Source of the DNA: Alphaproteobacteria bacterium
Lineage (GTDB): Bacteria > Pseudomonadota > Alphaproteobacteria > Rhodospirillales > Rhodospirillaceae
Direction of reading: 5' to 3'
Assembly: GCA_003246625.1 (NCBI GenBank)
Contig: QJZR01000002.1
Coordinates: forward strand, 1 to 64,000
Length of the DNA stretch: 64,000 nt
Below the pieces are notes generated by a model. That model had not been told where the DNA came from and searched no databases. It was given only the letters and a program-made list of their open reading frames with translations. Made by a program: the position numbers and the translations under genes. Shown piece after piece: positions 36,136-44,905 of this stretch (positions within the stretch are counted from its first letter, which is position 1; every line of letters starts with the position of its first letter).

Positions 36136-38081
36136 GCGCCCCTCTGATCGAACTGGACGGGGTTTCCCGCGTCTTTCCCGGCGGCGACGCCGGGGTCTGC
36201 GCCCTCGACGCGGTCAGCCTGTCGATCATGGCGGGCGAGTACGTGGCGATCATGGGGCCGTCGGGGTCGGGCAAGTCCACCCTGATGAACCTGATCGGCT
36301 GCCTCGACCGGCCCAGCGCGGGCGCCTATCGCATCGCCGGGCGCGAGGTCTCCGCCCTCTCCGCCGACGCGCTGGCGGCGCTGCGCCGCGACACCTTCGG
36401 CTTCGTCTTTCAACGCTACCATCTGCTGGCCGACGCCACGGCGCTGGAGAACGTGGTGATCCCGGCGGTTTACGCCGGTCTTCCCGCCGACCAACGCGCC
36501 GAACGGGGGGAGACCCTGCTCGGCGACCTGGGCCTGGGGGACCGCACCGCGCACCGTCCGGGGCAGCTTTCCGGCGGCCAGCAGCAGCGCGTTTCGATCG
36601 CCCGCGCCCTGGTCAACGATCCGCCGGTGATCCTTGCCGACGAACCCACCGGCGCGCTGGACAGCCAAAGCGGCGCCGACCTGCTCGACCTGCTGGATTC
36701 CCTGCATGCCGAGGGACGGACCATCCTGGTGGTCACCCACGACGCATCCGTCGCGGCGCGCGCCCGCCGGGTGATCCGCATCCGCGACGGCCACGTCGTC
36801 GCCGACGAACGCAACCCCGGCCCCGAAGCCGTGGCCGCCGCCGCGCCGGTGCAGCCCGTCATGCGCCCGGACGGGGCCGCCGACGGGGGAATATCCGGCG
36901 ACGTCTCGGAAGCGGCGCGCATGGCGATGCGTTCGCTCAAGGCCAATCCCTTCCGCACCGCTCTCACCCTGCTCGGGGTGATCATCGGCGTCGCCTCGGT
37001 GGTGGCGATGCTGGCGATCGGCGAGGGCGGCAAACGCCAGGTGATGGCGCGCATCCAGGCGATGGGCACCAACCTGCTGCTGATCCGCCCCGGCGCGCCG
37101 GGCACCCACCGCGCCGACGTCATCACCTTGCGCAACGGCGACGCCGAGGCCCTGACCGACGTCGCCAACGTCGATATCGTCGCCCCCGAACGCTCCAACA
37201 CCCTGACCCTGCGTTTCGGCAACGTCGACCACAAGGCGGAGATCAAGGGCACCTGGGCCGGGTTCGCGCGGGCGCGCGACTGGAACCTGGAAGACGGCAT
37301 CTTCTTCACCGACGAGGACGTGCGTACCTATGCCGCGGTGGTGGTGCTGGGGCGCACCGTCGCCGCCCATCTGTTCGGCGGCGACAGCGGCGTCGGCCGC
37401 TACGTGATGATCCGCAACGTTCCCTTCCTGGTGATCGGCGTGCTGGAGACGAAGGGCGCCACCACCTATGGCACCGACATGGACGACGTGGCGCTGATTC
37501 CCCTGACCACCGGCCAGTCCCGCCTGTTCGGCCGCGAACACCTCAGCAGCGTCATGCTGCACGTCGCCGACACCGCCGTCGCCGGGGAAACCCAGCGCGA
37601 GGTGCGCGCCCTGCTGCTGGAGCGCCACAACGGGGTCGAGGACTTCCAGATCCGCAACACCGCCGCCATCCTCAAGGCCGCCGAGAACACCCAGAACAGC
37701 CTGACCGTGCTGCTGGGGGCGGTGGCCCTGATCTCGCTGCTGGTCGGCGGCATCGGGGTGATGAACATCATGCTGGTCGGCGTCACCGAGCGCACCGGCG
37801 AAATCGGCATCCGCATGGCCACCGGCGCGCGCATGCGCGACATCCTGTTGCAGTTCAACACCGAGGCGGTGGTGGTCTGCGGCCTGGGCGGCCTGCTGGG
37901 GGTGGGGATCGGCCTTCTGGCCGCCATCGTCTGCCGCCTGCTCGGGATGCCGGTGGTGTTTTCACCCTGGCCGTCGGTGTTGGCCTTCGCCTGCGCCTTC
38001 CTTACCGGCCTGGTCTTCGGCTTCCTGCCCGCGCGCAAGGCGGCGCGTCTGGACCCGGTGGCGGCCCTGTCCTCGGAATAA
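36132..38081 (+). CDS. macB: MacB-type ABC exporter (ATPase fused to permease)
   Basis: 649 aa. The ATPase domain is first (Walker A GPSGSGKST, LSGGQQQRVSIARAL, Walker B VILADEPTGALD, His in VVTHD). Membrane helix 1 follows (ALTLLGVIIGVASVVAML), then a periplasmic domain, then three C-terminal helices (ISLLVGGIGVMNIMLVGVTERTGEIGIRMATGA). This is the full MacB layout. MacAB pumps export macrolides, toxins, siderophores and, in some bacteria, tetrapyrroles such as protoporphyrin. The GTG start overlaps the adaptor stop. Last gene of the chlD operon. Confidence 0.92.
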   Translation: MSAPLIELDGVSRVFPGGDAGVCALDAVSLSIMAGEYVAIMGPSGSGKSTLMNLIGCLDRPSAGAYRIAGREVSALSADALAALRRDTFGFVFQRYHLLADATALENVVIPAVYAGLPADQRAERGETLLGDLGLGDRTAHRPGQLSGGQQQRVSIARALVNDPPVILADEPTGALDSQSGADLLDLLDSLHAEGRTILVVTHDASVAARARRVIRIRDGHVVADERNPGPEAVAAAAPVQPVMRPDGAADGGISGDVSEAARMAMRSLKANPFRTALTLLGVIIGVASVVAMLAIGEGGKRQVMARIQAMGTNLLLIRPGAPGTHRADVITLRNGDAEALTDVANVDIVAPERSNTLTLRFGNVDHKAEIKGTWAGFARARDWNLEDGIFFTDEDVRTYAAVVVLGRTVAAHLFGGDSGVGRYVMIRNVPFLVIGVLETKGATTYGTDMDDVALIPLTTGQSRLFGREHLSSVMLHVADTAVAGETQREVRALLLERHNGVEDFQIRNTAAILKAAENTQNSLTVLLGAVALISLLVGGIGVMNIMLVGVTERTGEIGIRMATGARMRDILLQFNTEAVVVCGLGGLLGVGIGLLAAIVCRLLGMPVVFSPWPSVLAFACAFLTGLVFGFLPARKAARLDPVAALSSE

Positions 38082-38506
38082 TCGCGTCTTTCCCGCCGCT
38101 CCCCGCGTTTTTCATGGTGGACGATCGTCGCCGCGCGGCACGAATCATGCCGATGCGTGGTTGACAGAAGACCGAGTGTAACGTTATTACCTGTCTAGCG
38201 ACGCCCTCCCACGAGGGCCTGGGACCCCGGCCTTGGGCCGGCGTAACCCCCGCACCGTCAACGCGGAGCTGTCACCGTCACCGTCACCGGCCCGTCCGGC
38301 GAGTTCGGCTGACGTTCGGTTCCGGCGGGACGGCGGTTCCGTCGTCGCTGGGGGGCGGATGGGGCGCGGTGACACTCCGTCCGTACGGGTTGGGAGAACG
38401 GGCATCCTGCGGGGGATGTGTTTCCGCATGATGTTATGATGCAACATATCTTATCCCTATGGGTTCGTCGCCGAAGCGAATCAGCCCTGCATGGAGAGGG
38501 AGTCAA
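38082..38506 (+). promoter_or_regulatory. Long upstream region and leader of the methylmalonyl-CoA mutase operon
   Basis: 425 bp without a gene. It holds TTGACA at 38161-38166 followed by an AT-rich GTAACGTTATTAC (38178-38190), then GC-rich sequence with several possible stems and three direct GTCACC repeats (38271-38288). Just before the gene is an inverted repeat ATGTT-N7-AACAT (38431-38447). A long structured leader or an operator region is plausible. I cannot match it to a known riboswitch class; the cobalamin B12 box is absent. Confidence 0.35.
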
Positions 38507-40582
38507 ATGGATCAGGAAGACCTGAAGCTCGCAGCGGACTTCCCCGCCGTCACCTATGACGGCTGGAAGAAGATCGTTGAAGAAAAAGAACTGAAGGGCG
38601 CACCCTTCGAAAAGAAGATGGTGACCAAGACGCCGGACGGCGTCGACATCCAGCCGCTCTACGTGGCGGAGAACTGGCCCTGGGCGGGCGATCCGTCCGG
38701 CTTCCCCGGTTTCTTCCCGTACGTGCGCGGTACCGACGCGATCGCGCGGAGCCGTTGCGGCTGGGACATCCGTCAGGAATTCCGCGAGGCCGATCCCAAG
38801 ACGGCGAACCATGAAATCGTCCACGACCTGTCGCGCGGCGTGACCTCGGTCGCCCTGCGTCTGGACGCGGCGGCGCGCGCGGGCCTGGGCCCGGACGCGG
38901 CGCAGGCGGGCGAGGGCGGCGTGCTTCTGCACGACGCGGCGGCGATGGCCGAGGCCCTGGCGGGCGTCGACTTGGCCAAGGTGCCGGTGGCGTTGGAGGC
39001 GGGGGCCGCTTTCCTGCCCGCGGCGATGGCGTTGTCCGGCCTGTGGATGCAGGCGGGGCTGAAGGCCGACGCGGCGCGCGGCGGTTTCGGCGCCGATCCC
39101 CTGGCGGTGCTGGCGGCGACCGGCAGCCTGCCGTACTCGGTGGATTCCGCCCTGCGGCAGGTCGGCGCCCTGGCCGCCTGGACGGCAAAGACCTTCCCCA
39201 AGGTCCGCGCCGTGGCGGTCGACACCTCGGCCTATCACGACGCCGGTGCGAACGAGGCGCATGACCTGGGCATCGCCCTGGCCACCGCCGTCGCCTATCT
39301 GAAGGCGATGGACGCGGCGGGGGTTCCGATCGACGCGGCGTGCGGGCAGATCGCCTTCACCGTTTCGGTCGGCTGCGAGGAATACCGGCAGATCGCCAAG
39401 CTGCGCGCGGCCCGCAAGGTGTGGGCGGCGGTGGCCAAGGCGTGCGGCGCCTCGGACGCGGCGGCGTGCATGAACCTGCGCGCCAAGTCGGCGGAGCGGA
39501 TGTTCACCCGCACCGATCCCTGGGTGAACATGTTGCGCGCCACGGTTTCGACCTTCGCCTCGGCGGTGGGCGGTGCCGACGTGGTGACCTGCCTGCCGTT
39601 CGACGCGGCGATCGGCCTGCCCGATTCCATGGGGCGCCGCATCGCCCGCAACACCCAGATCGTCCTGATGGAGGAATCCAACCTCTACCGCGTGCTCGAC
39701 CCGGCGGGCGGCACCTGGTCGATGGAAACCCTGACCACCCAGCTGGCCGACAAGGCGTGGGCCTTCTTCCAGGAGATCGAGGCCAAGGGCGGCATCGTCG
39801 CCGTCCTGCAATCCGGCTTCCTGCGGGACACCATCGCCGCCACCATGGCGCAGCGCGACAAGGACATCGCCAAGCGCAAGGTGCCGCTGACCGGCGTATC
39901 CGAGTTCCCGAACATCCTGGAAAAGGTGGTGGAACGCCCGGCTCCGGAGGTTTCCAAGGTCAAGGCCGCCGCCATGGCGCGCGCCGCCAAGGCCAAGGCG
40001 GTGAAGGCCCTGGGCGCCGATCCGGTGGCCGCGGCCTGCGACGCGGTGGGGGCGGGTGCGCCGTTCGCCGCGGTGGTCGCCGCCCTGGACGGCGGCACGG
40101 CCGAGATCCGGCCGATGGTCAAGCGTCACCTCGCCGACACCTTCGAGCGCCTGCGCGATGCCGCCACCGCCTTCCAGCGGAAGACCGGCAAGCTGCCGCA
40201 GATCTTCCTGGCCAACCTGGGCCCGGTGGCCAAGCACACCGGCCGCGCCACCTTCGCCAAGAACTTCTTCGAGGCGGGCGGCATCCAGGCGATCGGCAAC
40301 AACGGCTTCTCGGAAGTCGACGCCTGCGTCGCCGCGTTCAAGGACAGCGGCGCGCGGATCGCGGTCATCTGTTCCGCCGACGCCCTCTACGAGGAAATGG
40401 TCCCGACCTTCGCCCCGGCCCTGAAGGCCGCGGGGGCCGAGACCCTCTATCTCGCCGGTGCGCCGGGCGACAAGAAGGCCGACTACGATGCCGCCGGCAT
40501 GGACGACTACATTTTCATGGGCTGTGAGGTGTTGGGCACGTTGACCGCCCAGCTGGTCCGCCTGGGAGTGATCGCAGAATGA
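38507..40582 (+). CDS. mutA: Methylmalonyl-CoA mutase small subunit
   Basis: 691 aa. TIM-barrel mutase domain ([63 protein letters not shown]) and a C-terminal B12-binding-like fold in which the cobalamin motif DxHxxG is absent ([11 protein letters not shown]), as expected for the non-catalytic beta subunit. It pairs with MutB for succinyl-CoA/methylmalonyl-CoA interconversion in propionate metabolism. ATG at 38507 with GGGAG upstream; ATGA overlap with mutB. Confidence 0.95.
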   Translation: MDQEDLKLAADFPAVTYDGWKKIVEEKELKGAPFEKKMVTKTPDGVDIQPLYVAENWPWAGDPSGFPGFFPYVRGTDAIARSRCGWDIRQEFREADPKTANHEIVHDLSRGVTSVALRLDAAARAGLGPDAAQAGEGGVLLHDAAAMAEALAGVDLAKVPVALEAGAAFLPAAMALSGLWMQAGLKADAARGGFGADPLAVLAATGSLPYSVDSALRQVGALAAWTAKTFPKVRAVAVDTSAYHDAGANEAHDLGIALATAVAYLKAMDAAGVPIDAACGQIAFTVSVGCEEYRQIAKLRAARKVWAAVAKACGASDAAACMNLRAKSAERMFTRTDPWVNMLRATVSTFASAVGGADVVTCLPFDAAIGLPDSMGRRIARNTQIVLMEESNLYRVLDPAGGTWSMETLTTQLADKAWAFFQEIEAKGGIVAVLQSGFLRDTIAATMAQRDKDIAKRKVPLTGVSEFPNILEKVVERPAPEVSKVKAAAMARAAKAKAVKALGADPVAAACDAVGAGAPFAAVVAALDGGTAEIRPMVKRHLADTFERLRDAATAFQRKTGKLPQIFLANLGPVAKHTGRATFAKNFFEAGGIQAIGNNGFSEVDACVAAFKDSGARIAVICSADALYEEMVPTFAPALKAAGAETLYLAGAPGDKKADYDAAGMDDYIFMGCEVLGTLTAQLVRLGVIAE

Positions 40583-42789
40583 TTCCGAATTTCGCAAACA
40601 TCGACCTCGACACGGTCAAAAGCAGCGCCTCCTTCAAGGATTGGGAGGCCAAGGCCAAGGCGGGCGCCGGCCGCGCCATCGAAGACATGCTGTGGGAAAC
40701 CCCGGAAAAGATCGGCGTGAAGCCGCTTTATTCCGCGGCGGACCTCGCGGGGATGGACCACCTGCACACCATGCCCGGCTTGCCGCCCTATAAGCGCGGC
40801 CCGTACACCACGATGTACGTGATGAAGCCGTGGACGGTGCGTCAATACGCGGGCTTCTCCACCGCCGAGGAATCCAACGCCTTCTACCGCCGCAACCTGG
40901 CGGCGGGTCAGAAGGGCCTGTCCATCGCCTTCGACCTGGCCACCCACCGCGGCTACGATTCCGATCATCCGCGCGTCGTCGGCGACGTCGGCATGGCGGG
41001 CGTGGCGGTGGATTCCATCCTCGACATGGAGGTTCTGTTCTCGGGCATTCCGCTCGACCAGATGTCGGTGTCGATGACGATGAACGGCGCGGTGCTGCCG
41101 GTGCTGGCGCTTTACATCCTCGCCGCCGAGGAACAGGGGGTGCCGCGCGAGAAGCTGGCGGGGACCATTCAGAACGACATTCTGAAGGAGTTCATGGTCC
41201 GCAACACCTACATCTTCCCGCCGCTGCCCTCGATGCGCATCATCTCGGACATCTTCGAGTACACCTCGCAGAACATGCCGAAGTTCAACTCGATCTCGAT
41301 TTCCGGCTATCACATGCAGGAAGCCGGGGCGACCGCCGACATCGAAATGGCCTATACCCTGGCCGACGGGGCGGAATACATCCGCGCCGGGGTGGGGGCG
41401 GGGCTGACCGTGGACGACTTCGCGCCGCGTCTGTCGTTCTTCTGGGCGATCGGCATGAATTTCTTCATGGAAGTCGCCAAGATGCGCGCCGCGCGTCTGC
41501 TCTGGGCGAAGATCGTCAAAGGCTTCGACCCGAAGAACGTCAAGTCGATGTCGCTGCGGACCCATTCCCAGACCTCGGGCTGGTCGTTGACCGCGCAGGA
41601 CGTGTTCAACAACGTGGTGCGCACCCAGATCGAGGCGATGGCGGCGTCGCAGGGGCATACCCAGTCGCTGCACACCAACGCCCTCGACGAGGCGCTGGCC
41701 CTGCCGACCGATTTTTCGGCCCGCATCGCCCGCAACACCCAGCTGTTCATTCAGCAGGAAACCCAGATCTGCAACATCATCGATCCGTGGGCGGGTTCGT
41801 ACTACGTCGAATCCCTGACCCAGCAACTGGCGCAGCGCGCCTGGGGCCACATCCAGGAGGTCGAGGCCTCCGGCGGCATGGCCAAGGCGATCGAGGCGGG
41901 CATTCCGAAGATGCGCATCGAGGAGGCGGCCGCCCGCACCCAGGCGCGCATCGACGCCGGCCGTCAGACCGTGCTCGGCGTCAACAAGTACAAGCTTGAC
42001 GAAGAGGAATCGGTCGACGTGCTGAAGGTGGACAACACCGAGGTGCGCAAGAAGCAGATCGAGAAGCTGCAACGCCTGCGCGCCAACCGCGATCAGGCCG
42101 AGGTCGACAAGTGGCTGGCCCGCATCACCGAGGCGGCGGGGGCCAAACGCGGCGAGGCCAATTACGGCAACCTGCTCGAAATCGCGGTCAACGCGGTGCG
42201 GGCGCGGGCGTCCCTGGGTGAAATCTGCGATGCCTGCGAAAAGGTCTTCGGTCGTCACAAGGCGGTGATCCGGGCGATTTCCGGCGTCTACACCGCCGAA
42301 GTCGGGAAGGATTCGGCCCAGATGAAGGAAGTCGGTGAACTGATCGAGAAGTTCGAGGCGAAGGAAGGCCGCCGTCCGCGTATCTTCCTGGCCAAGATGG
42401 GTCAGGACGGCCACGACCGCGGCCAGAAGGTGATCGCCACCGGCTTCGCCGACATGGGCTTCGACGTCGACATCGGCTCGTTGTTCCAGACCCCGGACGA
42501 GGCCGCCCGTCAGGCGGTGGAAAACGACGCCCACGTGATCGGCGTGTCTTCCCTCGCCGCCGGACATCTGACCCTGGTTCCCGCCCTGCGCGACGAACTG
42601 AAGAAGATGGGCCGCGAGGACATCCTGATCGTCGTCGGCGGCGTGATCCCGCCGCAGGACTTCCAGGCTCTCTACGATTTCGGCGCCGCGGCGATCTTCC
42701 CGCCCGGCACGGTGATTTCGGAATCGGCCAAGGAAGTGTTGCAGAAGCTGATGGCCAACCTGGGCTTCGACGGCACGGCGGCGGCGTGA
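40579..42789 (+). CDS. mutB: Methylmalonyl-CoA mutase large (catalytic, B12-binding) subunit
   Basis: 736 aa. Substrate-domain blocks ([65 protein letters not shown]) and the cobalamin-binding motif DGHDRG (DxHxxG) in [15 protein letters not shown] near residue 615. Length and motifs match the catalytic subunit. ATG overlaps mutA; its TGA overlaps the next start. Confidence 0.97.
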   Translation: MIPNFANIDLDTVKSSASFKDWEAKAKAGAGRAIEDMLWETPEKIGVKPLYSAADLAGMDHLHTMPGLPPYKRGPYTTMYVMKPWTVRQYAGFSTAEESNAFYRRNLAAGQKGLSIAFDLATHRGYDSDHPRVVGDVGMAGVAVDSILDMEVLFSGIPLDQMSVSMTMNGAVLPVLALYILAAEEQGVPREKLAGTIQNDILKEFMVRNTYIFPPLPSMRIISDIFEYTSQNMPKFNSISISGYHMQEAGATADIEMAYTLADGAEYIRAGVGAGLTVDDFAPRLSFFWAIGMNFFMEVAKMRAARLLWAKIVKGFDPKNVKSMSLRTHSQTSGWSLTAQDVFNNVVRTQIEAMAASQGHTQSLHTNALDEALALPTDFSARIARNTQLFIQQETQICNIIDPWAGSYYVESLTQQLAQRAWGHIQEVEASGGMAKAIEAGIPKMRIEEAAARTQARIDAGRQTVLGVNKYKLDEEESVDVLKVDNTEVRKKQIEKLQRLRANRDQAEVDKWLARITEAAGAKRGEANYGNLLEIAVNAVRARASLGEICDACEKVFGRHKAVIRAISGVYTAEVGKDSAQMKEVGELIEKFEAKEGRRPRIFLAKMGQDGHDRGQKVIATGFADMGFDVDIGSLFQTPDEAARQAVENDAHVIGVSSLAAGHLTLVPALRDELKKMGREDILIVVGGVIPPQDFQALYDFGAAAIFPPGTVISESAKEVLQKLMANLGFDGTAAA

Positions 42790-43862
42790 TGACGGCGCTG
42801 TTCGTCGATACCGGGAAGGTGTCGGTGGTTCCTCCGAACGACCGGCAGGTGTGGCACGCGCGGCGTGCCACGCTTTCCCTCGACGAATACGTCGAGGGCG
42901 TCCTCTCCAACGATCGCTCGCGCCTGGCGCGAGCGATCTCCCTGGTGGAAAGCAGCAATCCCGACCACCAGAAGCTCGCCCAGGAGCTTCTGGTCCGTCT
43001 GGCGCCGCATTGCGGAACCGCGCACCGCATCGGCATCACCGGCGTGCCCGGCGTGGGCAAGTCCACCTTTATCGAAGGCTTCGGCAACATGCTGACCGAG
43101 AAGGGGCACAAGGTCGGCGTGCTGGCGGTGGACCCCAGTTCCAGCCGGTCCGGCGGCAGCATCCTCGGCGACAAGACCCGCATGGAGACGCTGGCCAACA
43201 ACCCCAACGCCTATATCCGTCCGTCGCCGTCCTCGGGGCGGCTGGGCGGCGTCACCCGTACCACGCGGGAGACGATGATGGTGATGGAGGCGGCGGGCTT
43301 CGACGTCATCCTGGTGGAAACCGTGGGCGCCGGACAGAACGAGACGGTGGTCGCCGACATGACCGATTTCTTCCTGGTCCTGATGTTGCCCGGCGCGGGC
43401 GACGAATTGCAGGGGATCAAGAAGGGGGTTCTGGAACTCGCCGACATGATCGCCGTCAACAAGTGCGAGGACGACAACGAACAGAAGGCCGAGGCGGCGC
43501 GTCAGCACTATGCCAACGCCTTGCACATCATGACCCCGTCCAGCCCCAACTGGCGGCCACCGGTGCTGAAGATCAGCGGCCTGCGCGGCATCGGCCTGGA
43601 CGAGCTGTGGGAAAACATCGAGGAGCACCACCGCGTGCTCGGCGAATCCGGCGAGCTTGCCGACATCCGGCGCCAGCAGCGCATCAAGTGGATGTGGAGC
43701 ATGATCGAGGACAAGCTGATGGACGCGGTAAAGACCCACCCCGAGGTCCGTTCCTGCCTGCCGCGGGTGCGCGGGGAGGTGGAGGCGGGCACCACCACGG
43801 TGCCGGTCGCGGTGCTGACGGTCCTGCGGGCCTTCGGCCTGGACGTGGGACTTGCCGGATGA
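42789..43862 (+). CDS. meaB: MeaB/ArgK GTPase, methylmalonyl-CoA mutase chaperone
   Basis: 357 aa. Walker A GITGVPGVGKST, DPSSSRSGGSILGDKTRM, a switch region VETVGAGQNET and NKCEDD as the guanine-specificity motif. MeaB loads and protects the B12 cofactor of the mutase. TGATG overlap with mutB completes a mutA-mutB-meaB operon. GTG at 42786 is an alternative start one codon earlier. Confidence 0.95.
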   Translation: MTALFVDTGKVSVVPPNDRQVWHARRATLSLDEYVEGVLSNDRSRLARAISLVESSNPDHQKLAQELLVRLAPHCGTAHRIGITGVPGVGKSTFIEGFGNMLTEKGHKVGVLAVDPSSSRSGGSILGDKTRMETLANNPNAYIRPSPSSGRLGGVTRTTRETMMVMEAAGFDVILVETVGAGQNETVVADMTDFFLVLMLPGAGDELQGIKKGVLELADMIAVNKCEDDNEQKAEAARQHYANALHIMTPSSPNWRPPVLKISGLRGIGLDELWENIEEHHRVLGESGELADIRRQQRIKWMWSMIEDKLMDAVKTHPEVRSCLPRVRGEVEAGTTTVPVAVLTVLRAFGLDVGLAG

Positions 43863-43918
43863 CCCGGTCGGCGGGGGCGATCCCCGCCGTCTCGTTTTCC
43901 GGGCTTGACGTCGGTTCT

Positions 43919-43931
43919 GTTATAGTATAAC
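43919..43931 (+). promoter_or_regulatory. Zur-box-like palindrome before cobalamin riboswitch 1 (copy 2 of 3)
   Basis: Perfect palindrome GTTATA-G-TATAAC; with one more base each side it is a 15-bp palindrome (TGTTATAGTATAACA). TTGACG at 43905-43910 is a possible -35, and TATAAC inside the right arm the -10 at 15-bp spacing, so a bound regulator would block the promoter. The riboswitch begins about 15 nt downstream. Confidence 0.65.
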
Positions 43932-43945
43932 AAATACACATCGAC

Positions 43946-44112
43946 GCGATGGTTCCCCCGTCAGGGGGTGAAAAGGGAAGCCGGTGCGATCCCGGTGCTG
44001 TCCCCGCAACTGTAAGCGGCGAGCCGACGCCCACTTTGGCCACTGGTCCGGCAGGTTTTCGGACTGGGAAGGCGGGCAGAGGCCCCGACCCGCGAGCCAG
44101 GAGACCTGCCAC
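43946..44112 (+). promoter_or_regulatory. Cobalamin (B12) riboswitch 1
   Basis: Core elements appear in order: GGTT at 43951, GAAAAGGGAAGCCGGTG, CCCGCAACTGTAAGCGGCGA, CCACTGG, CTGGGAAGG and the B12 box GCGAGCCAGGAGACCTGCC ending at 44110. High cobalamin would reduce downstream expression. There is no convincing gene between it and the hairpin at 44443, see findings. Confidence 0.95.
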
Positions 44113-44442
44113 CGCGCGCGTCACGACCGCAGACCGGGGGGTGTGCGCGGAGCGGAAACCCGTTTGTGGCGCGATTTCCGGTGTCACGATGGGGTTTCAC
44201 GATGCAGCGTGAAAAGCTTTCCCAAGATCGTTTCGTTCCCTCGTCGAGGGGGCAGTCCGTCCGCCCGTCCGACCGCGATCCTGCGCGCGGCGGCGGTTTC
44301 CCACGGACGGCCGTAACGTTCGTTCGTGCGCTGGTTTGAGTGCGTGATCTTTGCATGGAACGCGCCTCCTTCGGCCCGCGCGTTCCCCCCTATTGGAGGT
44401 CACGAGTAACCCGGCCCGTCCGAGCAGCGGACCGGCAGCCTT
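44113..44442 (+). other. Stretch downstream of riboswitch 1 with no recognisable gene
   Basis: 330 bp. A 45-codon frame at 44202-44339 lacks the strong GC-ending codon preference of the neighbours. A good ribosome site GGAGGT at 44395-44400 is followed by GAGTAA and no start codon. It may be an untranslated RNA or the scar of a deleted gene. Confidence 0.5.
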
Positions 44443-44480
44443 GCGGCGGCGCCCCGGAAACGGGGTCGCCGCCGTCCTTT
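44443..44480 (+). terminator. Probable terminator of the riboswitch 1 transcript
   Basis: Stem GGCGGCGCCCCG / CGGGGTCGCCGCC with a GAAA tetraloop and one bulged T, followed by GTCCTTT. The T run is short, so it is less certain than the other terminators in the window. Confidence 0.55.
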
Positions 44481-44488
44481 CAGGCGAC

Positions 44489-44501
44489 GATATAGTATAA
44501 C
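44489..44501 (+). promoter_or_regulatory. Zur-box-like palindrome before cobalamin riboswitch 2 (copy 3 of 3)
   Basis: GATATA-G-TATAAC, 12 of 13 matches to the perfect copy at 43919. A consensus -35 TTGACA follows at 44507-44512, with a poor -10 near 44531, so the site may lie just upstream of, or overlap, the promoter. Another small palindrome, CGTTATAACG, lies at 44852-44861 before cbiZ. Confidence 0.55.
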
Positions 44502-44536
44502 CGTTCTTGACACGCCGGGACGGTCTGTCGTACTCC

Positions 44537-44714
44537 CTGATGCGTCGGTGTCCGGGCCAAAGCCCGGATGAAAAGGGAATCCGGTACGGCGACGACGCCC
44601 AGGCCGGGGCTGCCCTCTGCAACTGTGTGCGGCGAGCATGCGGCCGAAAGCCACTGGGAAACCGGGAAGGCGGCCGCGCGATGCGACGACCCGCGAGCCA
44701 GGAGACCTGCCGAC
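44537..44714 (+). promoter_or_regulatory. Cobalamin (B12) riboswitch 2
   Basis: GATGAAAAGGGAATCCGGT, CTGCAACTGTGTGCGGCGAG, CCACTGGGAAACCGGGAAGG and the same B12 box as riboswitch 1 (GCGAGCCAGGAGACCTGCC, ending near 44711). It controls the cbiZ-radical SAM-cobN-cobN operon, whose first start codon is about 190 nt downstream. Confidence 0.95.
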
Positions 44715-44905
44715 AGGCGTTTCGGTATCTCGCGCGCGGGGGCGTGCGGGGACGGCATGAGATCTCGGCGGCTTTTCCCGCGACGTGTCATTCCCTCCCG
44801 TTCCTCTCCGACCGCGATGGCGGCGGGCTTCCGTGGCCCGTCTGCGGGTGACGTTATAACGGATTCGCGCGGGGCGGGCGCGGCCGGTCCGTGGGGGAAA
44901 CGGGA

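Noticed and set aside
38161-38189. A sigma-70 promoter TTGACA-N17-TTATTA before mutA
   Set aside because: The -35 is perfect but the hexamer at 17 bp matches the -10 consensus at only one or two positions, so it is not listed as a separate promoter.
38271-38288. Three GTCACC repeats as a CRISPR or iteron array
   Set aside because: Only three 6-bp units without spacers and no replication or cas genes nearby; most likely a simple-sequence repeat in the leader.
44202-44339. A 45-codon frame after riboswitch 1
   Set aside because: No ribosome site, third codon positions far less GC-rich than in the neighbouring genes, and no recognisable motif.
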